This document shows, in pieces, positions 43,593-57,259 of a stretch of DNA of 64,000 nucleotides. Position numbers and translations under genes: made by a program. The notes under the pieces are model-generated. The model was not told the DNA's origin. It was given only the letters and a program-made list of their open reading frames with translations, and searched no databases. Origin of the DNA: Pseudomonas sp. B28(2017) (GTDB lineage: Bacteria; Pseudomonadota; Gammaproteobacteria; Pseudomonadales; Pseudomonadaceae); assembly GCF_002113025.1 (NCBI RefSeq), contig NZ_NEJH01000006.1, positions 1 through 64,000 on the forward strand, written 5' to 3'. Every line of letters begins with the position of its first letter. Position 1 is the stretch's first letter.

Positions 43593-44158
43593 TGGCGCGG
43601 ATCAACCTTCTGCCTTGGCGCGAGGAGCGGCGCGAAGCGCGCCGCAAGCGCTTCCTGCTGGTCCTGGTGGCCGTGATGGTGGGCACGATGGGCGCGGTAC
43701 TGGTCGCCAACCAGGTCATCAGCGGCGCCATCGACCGGCAAATCGCCCGTAACGATTACATCGGCAAGCAAATCGTCGTGGTTGATGAGCGGATCGCACA
43801 GATCAATGATCTCAAGGCGCGCCGTCAGCAACTGATCGAGCGCATGCGCATCATCCGGGACCTGCAAGGCAATCGCCAAATCAGCGGGCGAATGTTTGAC
43901 CAACTGGCGCGAGCCCTGCCCGACGGCGTGTATTTCACCGAAGTGAAAATGACCGGAAAGACCTTGTCCATCACCGGTGCTGCGCAATCCAACAGCCGTG
44001 TTTCAGACTTGATGCGCAACCTCGAGGCATCAGACTGGTTCGATGCGCCGAACCTGACTGAAGTCAAGGCTGCGGCTACCGGTCAGGTGGAGCCGGCCAG
44101 CGTCTTCCGGTTGACCGTTCGCCAGACTCGACCCGCAGCACCGGAGGAGGGCAAATGA
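43592..44158 (+). CDS. pilN: type IV pilus assembly protein PilN
   Basis: Bitopic alignment-subcomplex protein, 188 residues. The N-terminal MARINLLPWREERREARRKRF contains the INLLPWR motif that binds PilM; membrane helix about 24-43; periplasmic coiled coil and ferredoxin-like domain follow. Partner of PilO. The stop overlaps pilO by 4 bases. Confidence 0.96.
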   Translation: MARINLLPWREERREARRKRFLLVLVAVMVGTMGAVLVANQVISGAIDRQIARNDYIGKQIVVVDERIAQINDLKARRQQLIERMRIIRDLQGNRQISGRMFDQLARALPDGVYFTEVKMTGKTLSITGAAQSNSRVSDLMRNLEASDWFDAPNLTEVKAAATGQVEPASVFRLTVRQTRPAAPEEGK

Positions 44159-44778
44159 GTCCGTCCGAATGGTTCGAAGGGCTGCGCCGGATCGACATCA
44201 ATGATCTGGATAGCGGCAACATGGGTTCCTGGCCGCCGGCGATCAAGTTTCTGGTGGCTGGTTTGCTCATGCTGCTGGTGCTGGCCCTGGGCTACAACTT
44301 TTCCACTCGCGACCTTGAGAGCCAACTCGATCTCAGGCGCGAGGAAGAGTCGACACTCAAGGAGCAGTTCGCTGGCAAAGCCCGCATGGCGGCGAATCTG
44401 GGCCTCTACACCCAACAGTTGAAGGAGATGGAGAACTCCTTCGGCGTTCTGTTGCGGCAACTTCCCAGTGACACTGAAGTGCCCGGCTTGCTGGAAGACA
44501 TCACTCGTACCGGTCTGGGCAGTGGCCTGGAGTTCGAAGAGATCAAACTGCTGCCGGAGGTCGCCCAGCCGTTCTACATCGAACTGCCGATCCAGCTCAC
44601 CGTCACCGGGGATTACCACGCCTTGGCCACCTTTGTCAGTGGTGTGGCCGGGTTGCCGAGAATCGTCACCCTGCACGATTTCGACCTTGCTCCCGTCAGC
44701 CCTCAGGGTGGTCTGAAACTGCGCTTGAGCATTCTCGCCAGGACCTACCGCTATAACGACAAGGGGCAGCATCAATGA
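44155..44778 (+). CDS. pilO: type IV pilus assembly protein PilO
   Basis: Bitopic partner of PilN, 207 residues: short cytosolic start, membrane helix about 24-44 (KFLVAGLLMLLVLALGYNF), coiled coil, then the ferredoxin-like periplasmic domain (EIKLLPEVAQPFYIELPIQLTV). Overlaps pilN and pilP by ATGA junctions. Confidence 0.95.
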   Translation: MSPSEWFEGLRRIDINDLDSGNMGSWPPAIKFLVAGLLMLLVLALGYNFSTRDLESQLDLRREEESTLKEQFAGKARMAANLGLYTQQLKEMENSFGVLLRQLPSDTEVPGLLEDITRTGLGSGLEFEEIKLLPEVAQPFYIELPIQLTVTGDYHALATFVSGVAGLPRIVTLHDFDLAPVSPQGGLKLRLSILARTYRYNDKGQHQ

Positions 44779-45302
44779 GGCTGACGCGATGTTTTTCTGT
44801 GGCGGTGTTGCTGTCTGCTCTGGCCGGTTGTGACGCAGGCGATGACTACAGCGATCTGGACGCGTACATGAACGAAATGCGCCCGCGTGGGCCGGGCCAG
44901 ATTGAACCAATGCCGGTATTCCGGTCTTACCCGACATTCACCTACAACGCGGCAAATCTGCGCAGCCCGTTTTCACCGCAAGGCAATACCGATCTGGCGG
45001 CTCGGCGGCGGGGTTCACGTAACGTCAAACCCGACCCTGATCGGGTCAAGCAATACCTCGAAGGTTTCAACATCGAGCAGTTTGAAATGGTCGGCACTCT
45101 TTCCAATGCAACGGGCTCCTATGCCCTGCTGCGTGGGGCGGGTGGGGTGCACCGGCTGAAAGTCGGCGATTACCTGGGGCGTAACGACGGACGGATCGTT
45201 GCGATCAGCGGCTCGAAAGTCGATGTGGTTGAAATTGTCCCTGATGGTCAGGGCGCGTGGCTGGAGCGCCCCCGGACCATCCCTTTGAAAGAGCACTCAT
45301 AG
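44775..45302 (+). CDS. pilP: type IV pilus lipoprotein PilP
   Basis: Inner-membrane lipoprotein that links PilNO to the PilQ secretin. 175 residues; lipobox LAGC with Cys19, a disordered segment, then the beta-domain (YLEGFNIEQFEMVGTLS...VGDYLGRNDGRI). Thirteen bases before pilQ. Confidence 0.95.
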   Translation: MRLTRCFSVAVLLSALAGCDAGDDYSDLDAYMNEMRPRGPGQIEPMPVFRSYPTFTYNAANLRSPFSPQGNTDLAARRRGSRNVKPDPDRVKQYLEGFNIEQFEMVGTLSNATGSYALLRGAGGVHRLKVGDYLGRNDGRIVAISGSKVDVVEIVPDGQGAWLERPRTIPLKEHS

Positions 45303-45315
45303 TGGAACTCGAATA

Positions 45316-47385
45316 ATGAACAGGATTTTCGCAACCTTCGGCCTTTCGCTATGGATAGCGTTGCTGTCGCCGATGGTACAAGCGGCCAATCTCAAGGCGC
45401 TGGATGTCGCTGCGCTACCGGGAGACCGCGTCGAGTTGAAGTTGTCGTTCGATGAGCCGCCCCCGGTGCCCCACGGCTACACGACGGAGTCACCGGCCCG
45501 GATTGCACTGGATTTGCCGGGTGTCGCCAGTCAGTTGGCCAGCAAGACTCGCGGTCTCGGCAGTGGAAATGCCCGTAGTGCAACGGTGGTGGAGGCCGGA
45601 GACCGTACGCGATTGATCATCAACCTGGCCCGGCCGGCCCCGTACGACTCGCGAATTGAAGGTAACAATTTGCTGGTGGTTGTCGGGCAGGGGGTCAAGT
45701 CGTCGACATCCAGGCCGGCGGCCACGGCAATGCAGGTAGCGGCACGAGCCGCTGTAACGGCAGGCAAGGCCATTCGGGGCGTGGATTTTCAGCGAGGCAC
45801 ACAGGGCGAGGGCAATGTGGTGATCGACTTGTCGGATCCATCGATTGCGCCCGACATACAAGAGCGCGAGGGCAAGATCATCGTCGGGTTTGCCAAAACC
45901 CGATTGCCCGAGCCGTTGCGCGTGCGCCTGGATGTGAAGGATTTCGCCACGCCAGTGCAGTTCGTCAATGCCAGCACGAGCGGCGATCGAGCCATCATCA
46001 GCATTGAGCCTGGTGGCACGTTCGATTACTCGACCTATCAGACCGACAGCAAGCTTACGGTCAGCGTTCGCCCGGCAACGGTCGACGACCTGCAAAAGCG
46101 CAATGCCGGGCAGCATGCCTACAGCGGCGAGAAGCTTTCGCTGAACTTCCAGGACATCGATGTGCGTTCGGTGCTGCAACTGATCGCCGATTTCACCAAC
46201 CTCAATCTGGTGGCCAGCGACACCGTGCAGGGTGGCATCACGTTGCGCTTGCACAACGTGCCTTGGGATCAGGCGCTGGATCTGGTGCTGAAAACCAAGG
46301 GGCTGGATAAGCGCAAGGTCGGCAATGTCCTGCTTGTTGCGCCGGCCGATGAAATTGCTGCCCGTGAGCGTCAGGAGCTGGAATCACAGAAGCAGATTGC
46401 CGATCTGGCGCCGTTGCGTCGGGAACTGTTGCAGGTGAATTACGCCAAGGCGGCGGACATCGCCAAACTCTTCCAGTCGGTGACCAGTGCCGAAGCGAAA
46501 TCCGACGAACGGGGGTCGATCACCGTCGATGAGCGCACCAACAACATCATTGCCTACCAGACCCAGGACCGGCTTGATGAGCTGCGCAGGATCGTCACGC
46601 AGCTGGATATCCCTGTGCGCCAGGTCATGATCGAGGCGCGGATCGTCGAAGCCAACGTCGACTATGACAAAAGCCTCGGGGTGCGCTGGGGTGGTTCGAT
46701 ACAGAACAGGGGCAACTGGAACACCTCCGGCGTCAGCAACGGGGTCAATGGGTCATCGACCATCGGCACACCCGGCAGTACCAGTACCAATTCACCGTTC
46801 GTCGACATGGGCGCGGTCAATAACACCTCGGGAATTGGCATCGCGTTCATCACCGATAACGTCTTGCTGGACCTGGAGCTGACGGCGATGGAAAAAACCG
46901 GCAACGGGGAAATCGTCTCGCAACCCAAGGTGGTCACGTCCGACAAGGAGACCGCCAAAATCCTCAAGGGCACCGAGATTCCCTATCAGGAAGCCAGTTC
47001 CAGTGGCGCGACTTCGGTGTCGTTCAAGGAGGCTTCGCTGTCGCTGGAAGTGACGCCGCAGATCACGCCCGATAACCGGATCATCATGGAGGTCAAGGTG
47101 ACCAAGGACGAACCGGACTTCCTGAACAAGGTGCAGGATGTGCCGCCCATCAAGAAAAACGAAGTCAACGCCAAGGTTCTGGTCAACGATGGCGAGACCA
47201 TCGTCATTGGCGGCGTTTTCTCAAATACTCAGAGCAAGGTCGTAGATAAGGTGCCATTTCTTGGCGATGTGCCGTATCTTGGCCGCCTTTTCCGGCGTGA
47301 TGTGGTTTCGGAGAAAAAATCCGAGCTGTTGGTATTCCTCACTCCGCGTATCATGAATAATCAGGCGATTGCTGTGAGTCATTGA
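45316..47385 (+). CDS. pilQ: type IV pilus secretin PilQ
   Basis: Outer-membrane secretin ring through which pili extend. 689 residues: signal peptide ending at about 23 (VQA/ANLK), two AMIN-type peptidoglycan-binding regions in the first 260 residues, STN/N0 domain (LSLNFQDIDVRSVLQLIADFTNLNLV), N1 domain and the secretin domain from about 440 (VMIEARIVEANVDYDKSLGVRWGG, VPFLGDVPYLGRLFRR). Confidence 0.97.
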   Translation: MNRIFATFGLSLWIALLSPMVQAANLKALDVAALPGDRVELKLSFDEPPPVPHGYTTESPARIALDLPGVASQLASKTRGLGSGNARSATVVEAGDRTRLIINLARPAPYDSRIEGNNLLVVVGQGVKSSTSRPAATAMQVAARAAVTAGKAIRGVDFQRGTQGEGNVVIDLSDPSIAPDIQEREGKIIVGFAKTRLPEPLRVRLDVKDFATPVQFVNASTSGDRAIISIEPGGTFDYSTYQTDSKLTVSVRPATVDDLQKRNAGQHAYSGEKLSLNFQDIDVRSVLQLIADFTNLNLVASDTVQGGITLRLHNVPWDQALDLVLKTKGLDKRKVGNVLLVAPADEIAARERQELESQKQIADLAPLRRELLQVNYAKAADIAKLFQSVTSAEAKSDERGSITVDERTNNIIAYQTQDRLDELRRIVTQLDIPVRQVMIEARIVEANVDYDKSLGVRWGGSIQNRGNWNTSGVSNGVNGSSTIGTPGSTSTNSPFVDMGAVNNTSGIGIAFITDNVLLDLELTAMEKTGNGEIVSQPKVVTSDKETAKILKGTEIPYQEASSSGATSVSFKEASLSLEVTPQITPDNRIIMEVKVTKDEPDFLNKVQDVPPIKKNEVNAKVLVNDGETIVIGGVFSNTQSKVVDKVPFLGDVPYLGRLFRRDVVSEKKSELLVFLTPRIMNNQAIAVSH

Positions 47386-47389
47386 TTCT

Positions 47390-47908
47390 GTGCGAAATTT
47401 GATTCTTGTTGGACCGATGGGTGCTGGAAAAAGCACCATCGGCCGGTTGCTGGCCAAAGAGCTGCGCCTGCCATTCAAAGATTCCGATAAGGAAATTGAA
47501 TTGCGCACGGGCGCCAATATCCCTTGGATCTTCGATAAAGAAGGCGAACCGGGCTTTCGTGATCGCGAGCAGGCAATGATTGCCGAGCTGTGCGATTACG
47601 ACGGTGTGGTGCTGGCGACAGGTGGGGGCGCGGTCATGCGCGAAGCCAATCGTCGGGCGCTGCGTGCCGGTGGGCGGGTGGTTTATCTGCATGCCTCGGT
47701 CGAGCAGCAGGTCGGCCGCACGGCCCGCGACCGCAATCGGCCATTGTTGCGTACTGCCGATCCGGCCAAGACCCTTCGGGATCTGTTGGCGATCCGCGAT
47801 CCGCTTTATCGGGAAATTGCCGACCTGGTGGTCGAAACCGATGAGCGGCCGCCACGAATGGTCGTACTCGACATTCTAGAGCGCCTGCAGCAGTTGCCAC
47901 CCCGTTAA
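47390..47908 (+). CDS. aroK: shikimate kinase
   Basis: Phosphorylates shikimate for chorismate synthesis. 172 residues from GTG 47390, only 4 bases after the pilQ stop. P-loop GPMGAGKST (about 8-16), shikimate-binding DKEIE and GGGAVMREANR. It probably shares the pil transcript, the normal order in Pseudomonas. Confidence 0.97.
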   Translation: MRNLILVGPMGAGKSTIGRLLAKELRLPFKDSDKEIELRTGANIPWIFDKEGEPGFRDREQAMIAELCDYDGVVLATGGGAVMREANRRALRAGGRVVYLHASVEQQVGRTARDRNRPLLRTADPAKTLRDLLAIRDPLYREIADLVVETDERPPRMVVLDILERLQQLPPR

Positions 47909-47940
47909 AGCGCCGCGCGAAATGCGCTATCCTCGGCGTT

Positions 47941-47968
47941 CCGCCATGACCGCTCACGGTTGTGGCGG
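47941..47968. other. strong hairpin between aroK and aroB
   Basis: CCGCCATGACCG-CTCA-CGGTTGTGGCGG folds into a 12-bp stem with two central wobble pairs and a 4-base loop. There is no T-run after it, so it is not a standard terminator. Lies in the 150-base aroK-aroB gap. Confidence 0.5.
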
Positions 47969-48058
47969 ATGGCTACCGAACGGCGTCACACCAGCAGAGG
48001 CCGTGGATATTCGTTAACTCAGGGCAGGATGCCTGATTCATCTTCACTGTGGGGACAC

Positions 48059-49159
48059 ATGCAGACACTCAAGGTCGATCTAGGCGAGCGCAGCTACCCG
48101 ATTCATATTGGCGAAGGTTTGTTGGATCAGCCTGAGCTACTGGCCCCGCATATTCGCGGACGGCAAGTAGCTATCATCTCCAACGAGACTGTTGCGCCGC
48201 TCTATCTCGAGCGTCTGACCCGCAGCCTGGCACAGTTCTCGGTGATTTCCGTGGTGTTGCCCGACGGCGAAGCCTTCAAGACCTGGGAAACCCTTCAACT
48301 GATTTTCGACGGCCTGCTGACCGCCCGGCATGATCGCCGCACTACGGTGATCGCCCTCGGCGGTGGCGTGATCGGTGACATGGCCGGCTTTGCCGCCGCC
48401 TGCTACCAGCGTGGCGTCGATTTCATCCAGGTTCCGACTACACTGCTGTCGCAAGTAGACTCTTCGGTGGGCGGCAAGACCGGGATCAACCATCCGCTGG
48501 GCAAGAACATGGTCGGCGCCTTCTATCAGCCGAACGTGGTGCTGATCGATACCACCAGCCTCAATACCTTGCCGGCGCGTGAGCTGTCCGCCGGACTGGC
48601 CGAAGTCATCAAGTACGGGCTGATCTGTGATGAGCCGTTCCTGACCTGGCTCGAAGACAACGTCGACCGTCTGCGCAACCTGGATCAGCAAGCCTTGACC
48701 TATGCCATCGAGCGCTCCTGCGCGGCCAAGGCGGCGGTAGTCGGTGCCGATGAGAAAGAGACGGGCGTGCGTGCCACGCTGAACTTGGGCCACACATTTG
48801 GCCACGCCATCGAAACCCACATGGGCTATGGTGTGTGGCTTCATGGTGAGGCTGTGGCTGCTGGCACCGTAATGGCGCTGGAAATGTCCACGCGACTGGG
48901 CTGGATCAGCGAGCAGGAGCGCGATCGCGGTATTCGTCTGTTCCAGCGTGCGGGGTTGCCGGTCGTTCCGCCAGAAGAAATGACAGAAGCCGATTTCCTC
49001 GAACACATGTCCATTGATAAAAAAGTGATCGACGGTCGTTTGCGCCTGGTGCTGCTGCGCCACATGGGTGAAGCGGTGGTGACCGACGATTATCCGAAAG
49101 AGGTTCTACAGGCCACGCTGGGGGCAGACTACCGCGCCCTGGCTCAGCTTAAAGGTTAA
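48059..49159 (+). CDS. aroB: 3-dehydroquinate synthase
   Basis: NAD- and zinc-dependent cyclisation of DAHP to 3-dehydroquinate. 366 residues from ATG 48059 (MQTLKVDLGERSYPIHIGEG). Motifs ALGGGVIGDMAGFAAACYQRG, QVDSSVGGKTGINHPLGKNMVG and LNLGHTFGHAIE (zinc His) are intact. The frame is open back to 47960, but the extra 33 codons lack family similarity and overlap the hairpin. Confidence 0.97.
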   Translation: MQTLKVDLGERSYPIHIGEGLLDQPELLAPHIRGRQVAIISNETVAPLYLERLTRSLAQFSVISVVLPDGEAFKTWETLQLIFDGLLTARHDRRTTVIALGGGVIGDMAGFAAACYQRGVDFIQVPTTLLSQVDSSVGGKTGINHPLGKNMVGAFYQPNVVLIDTTSLNTLPARELSAGLAEVIKYGLICDEPFLTWLEDNVDRLRNLDQQALTYAIERSCAAKAAVVGADEKETGVRATLNLGHTFGHAIETHMGYGVWLHGEAVAAGTVMALEMSTRLGWISEQERDRGIRLFQRAGLPVVPPEEMTEADFLEHMSIDKKVIDGRLRLVLLRHMGEAVVTDDYPKEVLQATLGADYRALAQLKG

Positions 49160-49169
49160 TAAGAACGCG

Positions 49170-50765
49170 ATGACTAGTTTGCATGCCGACGAGGCTTTCC
49201 TCGGCCATTACCAGTTGAGTCATGACCCTTTTGCTCCACGGGTGCCTGGCTTCAAATTTTTCCCGGCCCAGCGCAAGCCCGTGCTGGGGCAACTGCATCA
49301 CCTGGCCCGTTACAGCCAGTTGCTGCTGGTGGTCACCGGCCCCGAAGGCAGTGGCAAGACCCTGTTGCGTCAGGCCCTGGTCGCCAGCACCAACAAGCAA
49401 TCGGTACAGAGTGTGGTGGTTTCGGCCCGCGGCGCCGGCGATGCGGCCGGGGTGTTGCGCCAGGTGGCCCAGGCGCTGAACGTCGGCCAGGCTGATGTCG
49501 ACGCCATTCTGGCGCAAGTGGTGCAGCTTGCACTGACCGGGCAAGAGGTCTACTTGCTGGTCGATGACGCCGAACAGCTCGACGAGTCCGCCCATGAGGC
49601 TCTGATGATCCTGGCTGCCGGCGCGCCTGAAGGCCGTCCGCATGTGTTCCTGTTCGGTGAATCCTCGATGATTGCTCAGCTTGAGGCTTTGCATCTCGAG
49701 GAAGAGCGTTTCCATGTCATCGAACTGCAACCCTACACCGAGGAAGAAACCCGCGAATATCTGGAGCAGCGGCTTGAAGGCGCCGGTCGCGGTATAGAAC
49801 TTTTCACCGCAGATCAGATCTCTGATATTCACGAAAGCTCCGAAGGTTGGCCTGGCAGCATCAATCAGGTGGCCCGCGATGCAATGATCGAAGCCATGAT
49901 CGCCAGCCGCACAGCGGTCAAGCGTCCAAAAATGGGGTTCAATATGCCGAAGAAACACGTATTGGCGATTTCCGCTGTTGTCGTGGTCGCGGTAGCTGCC
50001 GCCTGGTTGATGCCGGGTCGCAACAAGGCACCGACCACGGGTGCACCGGCCAACGAGCAGGCGCAACTGCCGCTCGGTCAAGGGCAGCCGGCAGCGAATG
50101 GCGGTGCTCCGGCCGTCGAATTCGCCGGCAACACGCAACCGATGCCGTTGCCGTTGGTCGGTAACTCGCAACCTGTCATGCGTGGCCCACTGGCTGAAGC
50201 CGCTGGCGGCATCACCGAGGGTGACGATGGTGTGCCGGTCGAAGGTTCCAGCGCTACGCCGCCGACCGTCACCACCACGGCTCCACCTGTGGGCGTTCCT
50301 GCCGGCCCTGCGCCGACGCCAGCCGCCAAGCCAACCCCTGCGCCGACTCAGGTCGCCACTGCCAAGCCAGCGCCTGTTCCAGCGCCTGCTCCAGTGGCTA
50401 AACCTGCACCAGCGCCGGCCAAGCCAGTCGTTGCTGCCAAGCCTGCCGAGAAACCGGCTCCGGTGGCCAAGGCTGCTGGCGGCACCTGGTACGCAGGTCA
50501 GGCGCCGAACAGCTACGTGGTGCAGATCCTTGGCACCAGCTCTGAAGCGACCGCACAAAACTTCGTCAAGGAGCAGGGTGGCGAGTACCGTTATTTCAAG
50601 AAAGTCCTCAATGGCAAGCCGCTTTACGTGATCACCTACGGCAACTTCGCCAATCGTGATGCAGCCGTTTCCGCCATCAAGGCCTTGCCAGCGAAGGTTC
50701 AGGCTGGTAAACCTTGGCCTCGCACTGTCGCCAGCGTCCAACAGGAACTGGCAACAACTCGCTGA
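49170..50765 (+). CDS. AAA/SPOR-domain membrane protein (DamX-like)
   Basis: 531 residues in three parts: a cytosolic ExeA/GspA-type AAA ATPase (Walker A GPEGSGKT at 57-64, Walker B LLVDDAEQL at about 129-137), a membrane helix about 262-283, a long Pro/Ala/Lys-rich periplasmic linker (about 285-440), and a SPOR domain (about 441-525, WYAGQAPNSYVVQILG). Predicted to localise to the septum; DamX of enterobacteria has a similar plan and lies next to aroB. Two bases after the stop comes a GGCGGCC/GGCCGCC hairpin without T-run. Confidence 0.9.
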   Translation: MTSLHADEAFLGHYQLSHDPFAPRVPGFKFFPAQRKPVLGQLHHLARYSQLLLVVTGPEGSGKTLLRQALVASTNKQSVQSVVVSARGAGDAAGVLRQVAQALNVGQADVDAILAQVVQLALTGQEVYLLVDDAEQLDESAHEALMILAAGAPEGRPHVFLFGESSMIAQLEALHLEEERFHVIELQPYTEEETREYLEQRLEGAGRGIELFTADQISDIHESSEGWPGSINQVARDAMIEAMIASRTAVKRPKMGFNMPKKHVLAISAVVVVAVAAAWLMPGRNKAPTTGAPANEQAQLPLGQGQPAANGGAPAVEFAGNTQPMPLPLVGNSQPVMRGPLAEAAGGITEGDDGVPVEGSSATPPTVTTTAPPVGVPAGPAPTPAAKPTPAPTQVATAKPAPVPAPAPVAKPAPAPAKPVVAAKPAEKPAPVAKAAGGTWYAGQAPNSYVVQILGTSSEATAQNFVKEQGGEYRYFKKVLNGKPLYVITYGNFANRDAAVSAIKALPAKVQAGKPWPRTVASVQQELATTR

Positions 50766-50821
50766 AGATTCGGCGGCCTTACCCAGGCCGCCTCTCCAAG
50801 CACCTCAAAATTTCTACAAGT

Positions 50822-50846
50822 GCGCGCAGCCCTCCGGGCTGCGTGC
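50822..50846. other. hairpin upstream of gltB
   Basis: GCGCAGCCC-TCC-GGGCTGCGTGC forms a stem of at least 8 bp with a 3-base loop. Together with GGCGGCC-N7-GGCCGCC (50772-50792) it follows the SPOR gene. Neither has a T-run. The whole gap 50,766-51,115 otherwise holds AT-rich DNA and the gltB promoter. Confidence 0.45.
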
Positions 50847-50977
50847 CTTGTGGTGTCTGCGTCACAGTAGTCTTTGAGTCGTTGCGGTCAAAATTAAAAA
50901 AAGTTTTGACTAGCACAGCAGATCGCTTTAAACCTTTCACAAATGCGACATGAATTTGCGACATTTCGTCGTCAAAT

Positions 50978-51006
50978 TTGTGAGGCCAAGTGTCGGTGTG
51001 TACAAT
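50978..51006 (+). promoter_or_regulatory. sigma70-type promoter of gltBD
   Basis: TTGTGA, a 17-base spacer and TACAAT, close to consensus, 110 bases before the gltB ATG. An AT-rich, A-tract region (50,890-50,975, TTAAAAAAAGTTTT) just upstream could serve as an UP element or regulator site. Confidence 0.6.
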
Positions 51007-51115
51007 GACCTCCCTTTTGCCCCCGCAAAGCTGGCGTACGTTCGGCGCGAATGGCAAGTGGTTGAATTGAAAAGAAATTTGCCTCGATCAGAGGCAGCCT
51101 GGTGAGAAAGTGTCT

Positions 51116-55561
<4,446 letters not shown>

Positions 55562-55593
55562 TATGCGCCTGAAGAGTTTGATGAGGTTTTAAA

Positions 55594-57012
55594 ATGGCTG
55601 AACGTCTGAATAATGACTTCCAGTTCATCGAGGTCGGGCGCAAGGATCCGAAGAAGAAACTGTTGCGTCAACGCAAGAAAGAGTTCGTGGAAATCTACGA
55701 ACCGTTCAAACCCCAGCAGTCGGCCGACCAGGCCCACCGCTGCCTGGGTTGCGGCAACCCGTATTGCGAATGGAAGTGCCCAGTGCACAACTTCATTCCC
55801 AACTGGCTGAAACTGGTGGCCGAGGGCAACATCCTCCAGGCCGCCGAGCTGTCGCACCAGACCAACACCCTGCCGGAAGTTTGCGGCCGGGTGTGCCCGC
55901 AGGACCGTCTGTGCGAGGGTGCCTGCACTCTCAACGACGGCTTTGGCGCGGTGACCATCGGTTCGGTGGAGAAGTACATCACCGACACCGCGTTCGCCAT
56001 GGGCTGGCGTCCGGACATGTCCAAGGTCAAGCCGACCGGCAAGCGTGTCGCCATCATCGGCGCCGGGCCTGCGGGCCTGGGTTGTGCCGACGTGCTGGTG
56101 CGCGGCGGCGTGACCCCGGTGGTGTTCGACAAGAACCCGGAAATCGGCGGTCTGCTGACCTTCGGCATCCCCGAGTTCAAGCTGGAAAAGACCGTGCTGA
56201 GCAATCGTCGCGAAGTCTTCAGCGGCATGGGCATCGAATTCCGCCTCAACACCGAGGTGGGCAAGGACGTGACCATGGAGCAACTGCTCGAAGAGTACGA
56301 TGCCGTATTCATGGGCATGGGCACCTACACTTACATGAAGGGCGGTTTCGCCGGTGAAGACCTGCCAGGCGTGTACGACGCGCTGGACTTCCTGGTCGCC
56401 AACGTCAACCGCAACCTGGGCTTTGAAAAGTCGCCGGAAGATTTCGTCGACATGAAAGGCAAGAAGGTCGTGGTACTGGGTGGTGGCGATACGGCGATGG
56501 ACTGCAACCGCACATCGATCCGCCAGGGCGCCAAGTCGGTGACCTGCGCCTATCGTCGTGACGAAGCGAACATGCCGGGCTCGCGCAAAGAGGTGAAGAA
56601 CGCCAAGGAAGAAGGTGTGAAATTCCTCTACAACCGCCAGCCGATCGCCATCGTCGGTGAAGACAAGGTCGAAGGCGTGAAAGTGGTCGAGACCCGTCTC
56701 GGCGAGCCGGACGCCCGTGGCCGTCGTAGCCCCGAGCCGATCCCGGGTTCCGAAGAGATCATCCCGGCCGACGCCGTGGTCATCGCCTTCGGTTTCCGCC
56801 CGAGCCCGGCGCCGTGGTTCGAGCAATTCAGCATCCAGACCGACAGCCAGGGCCGCGTGGTGGCACCGGAACAAGGTCAGTACAAGCACCAGACCAGCAA
56901 CCCGAAAATCTTCGCCGGTGGCGATATGGTTCGCGGTTCTGACCTGGTGGTGACGGCGATCTTCGAAGGCCGTAATGCGGCGGAAGGGATCCTGGATTAC
57001 CTGGGCGTCTGA
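55594..57012 (+). CDS. gltD: glutamate synthase [NADPH] small chain
   Basis: NADPH-oxidising partner of GltB, 472 residues. N-terminal Fe-S cysteines CLGCGNPYCEWKC and CGRVCPQDRLCEGAC, FAD-binding IIGAGPAGLGCADVL (about 152-166), NADPH-binding VVLGGGDTAMDC (about 290-301) and C-terminal FAGGDMVRGSDLVV. Confidence 0.98.
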   Translation: MAERLNNDFQFIEVGRKDPKKKLLRQRKKEFVEIYEPFKPQQSADQAHRCLGCGNPYCEWKCPVHNFIPNWLKLVAEGNILQAAELSHQTNTLPEVCGRVCPQDRLCEGACTLNDGFGAVTIGSVEKYITDTAFAMGWRPDMSKVKPTGKRVAIIGAGPAGLGCADVLVRGGVTPVVFDKNPEIGGLLTFGIPEFKLEKTVLSNRREVFSGMGIEFRLNTEVGKDVTMEQLLEEYDAVFMGMGTYTYMKGGFAGEDLPGVYDALDFLVANVNRNLGFEKSPEDFVDMKGKKVVVLGGGDTAMDCNRTSIRQGAKSVTCAYRRDEANMPGSRKEVKNAKEEGVKFLYNRQPIAIVGEDKVEGVKVVETRLGEPDARGRRSPEPIPGSEEIIPADAVVIAFGFRPSPAPWFEQFSIQTDSQGRVVAPEQGQYKHQTSNPKIFAGGDMVRGSDLVVTAIFEGRNAAEGILDYLGV

Positions 57013-57040
57013 TCACTTTCCAACAGATTGAAATGCAATA

Positions 57041-57130
57041 CCTGTGGGAGCTGGCTTGCCAGCGATAGCATCACCTCGGTCTACCTGACAAACCGAGGTG
57101 TCTGCATCGCCGGCAAGCCAGCTCCCACAG
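57041..57130. repeat. REPIN of a second sequence family
   Basis: Arms CCTGTGGGAGCTGGCTTGCCAGCGATA (57041-57067) and its inverse (57104-57130) differ in the core (GCTGGCTTGCCAGC) from all other copies here. The loop contains a perfect 9-bp inverted repeat CACCTCGGT / ACCGAGGTG. It lies between gltD and hemE; the rest of the 247-base gap shows no clear promoter. Confidence 0.88.
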
Positions 57131-57259
57131 TGTTTTGTGGTGATACGAAGACCGGTTTCCCCGCGACAAATTGACCCGATAGACAAAAGGCTGACCTGCA
57201 TCCGTGCCTTTTGCGCCCGGCTCTGAGAAAATGCCCTCACTTTTTTTCCGGATGCCGAC

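Noticed and set aside
47960..49159. Longer aroB starting at 47960
   Set aside because: The extra N-terminus has no family similarity and overlaps a hairpin; ATG at 48059 gives the normal length.
49149..50741. 530-codon minus-strand frame opposite the AAA/SPOR gene
   Set aside because: Arg/Gly/His-rich shadow translation; the plus-strand gene has Walker and SPOR motifs.
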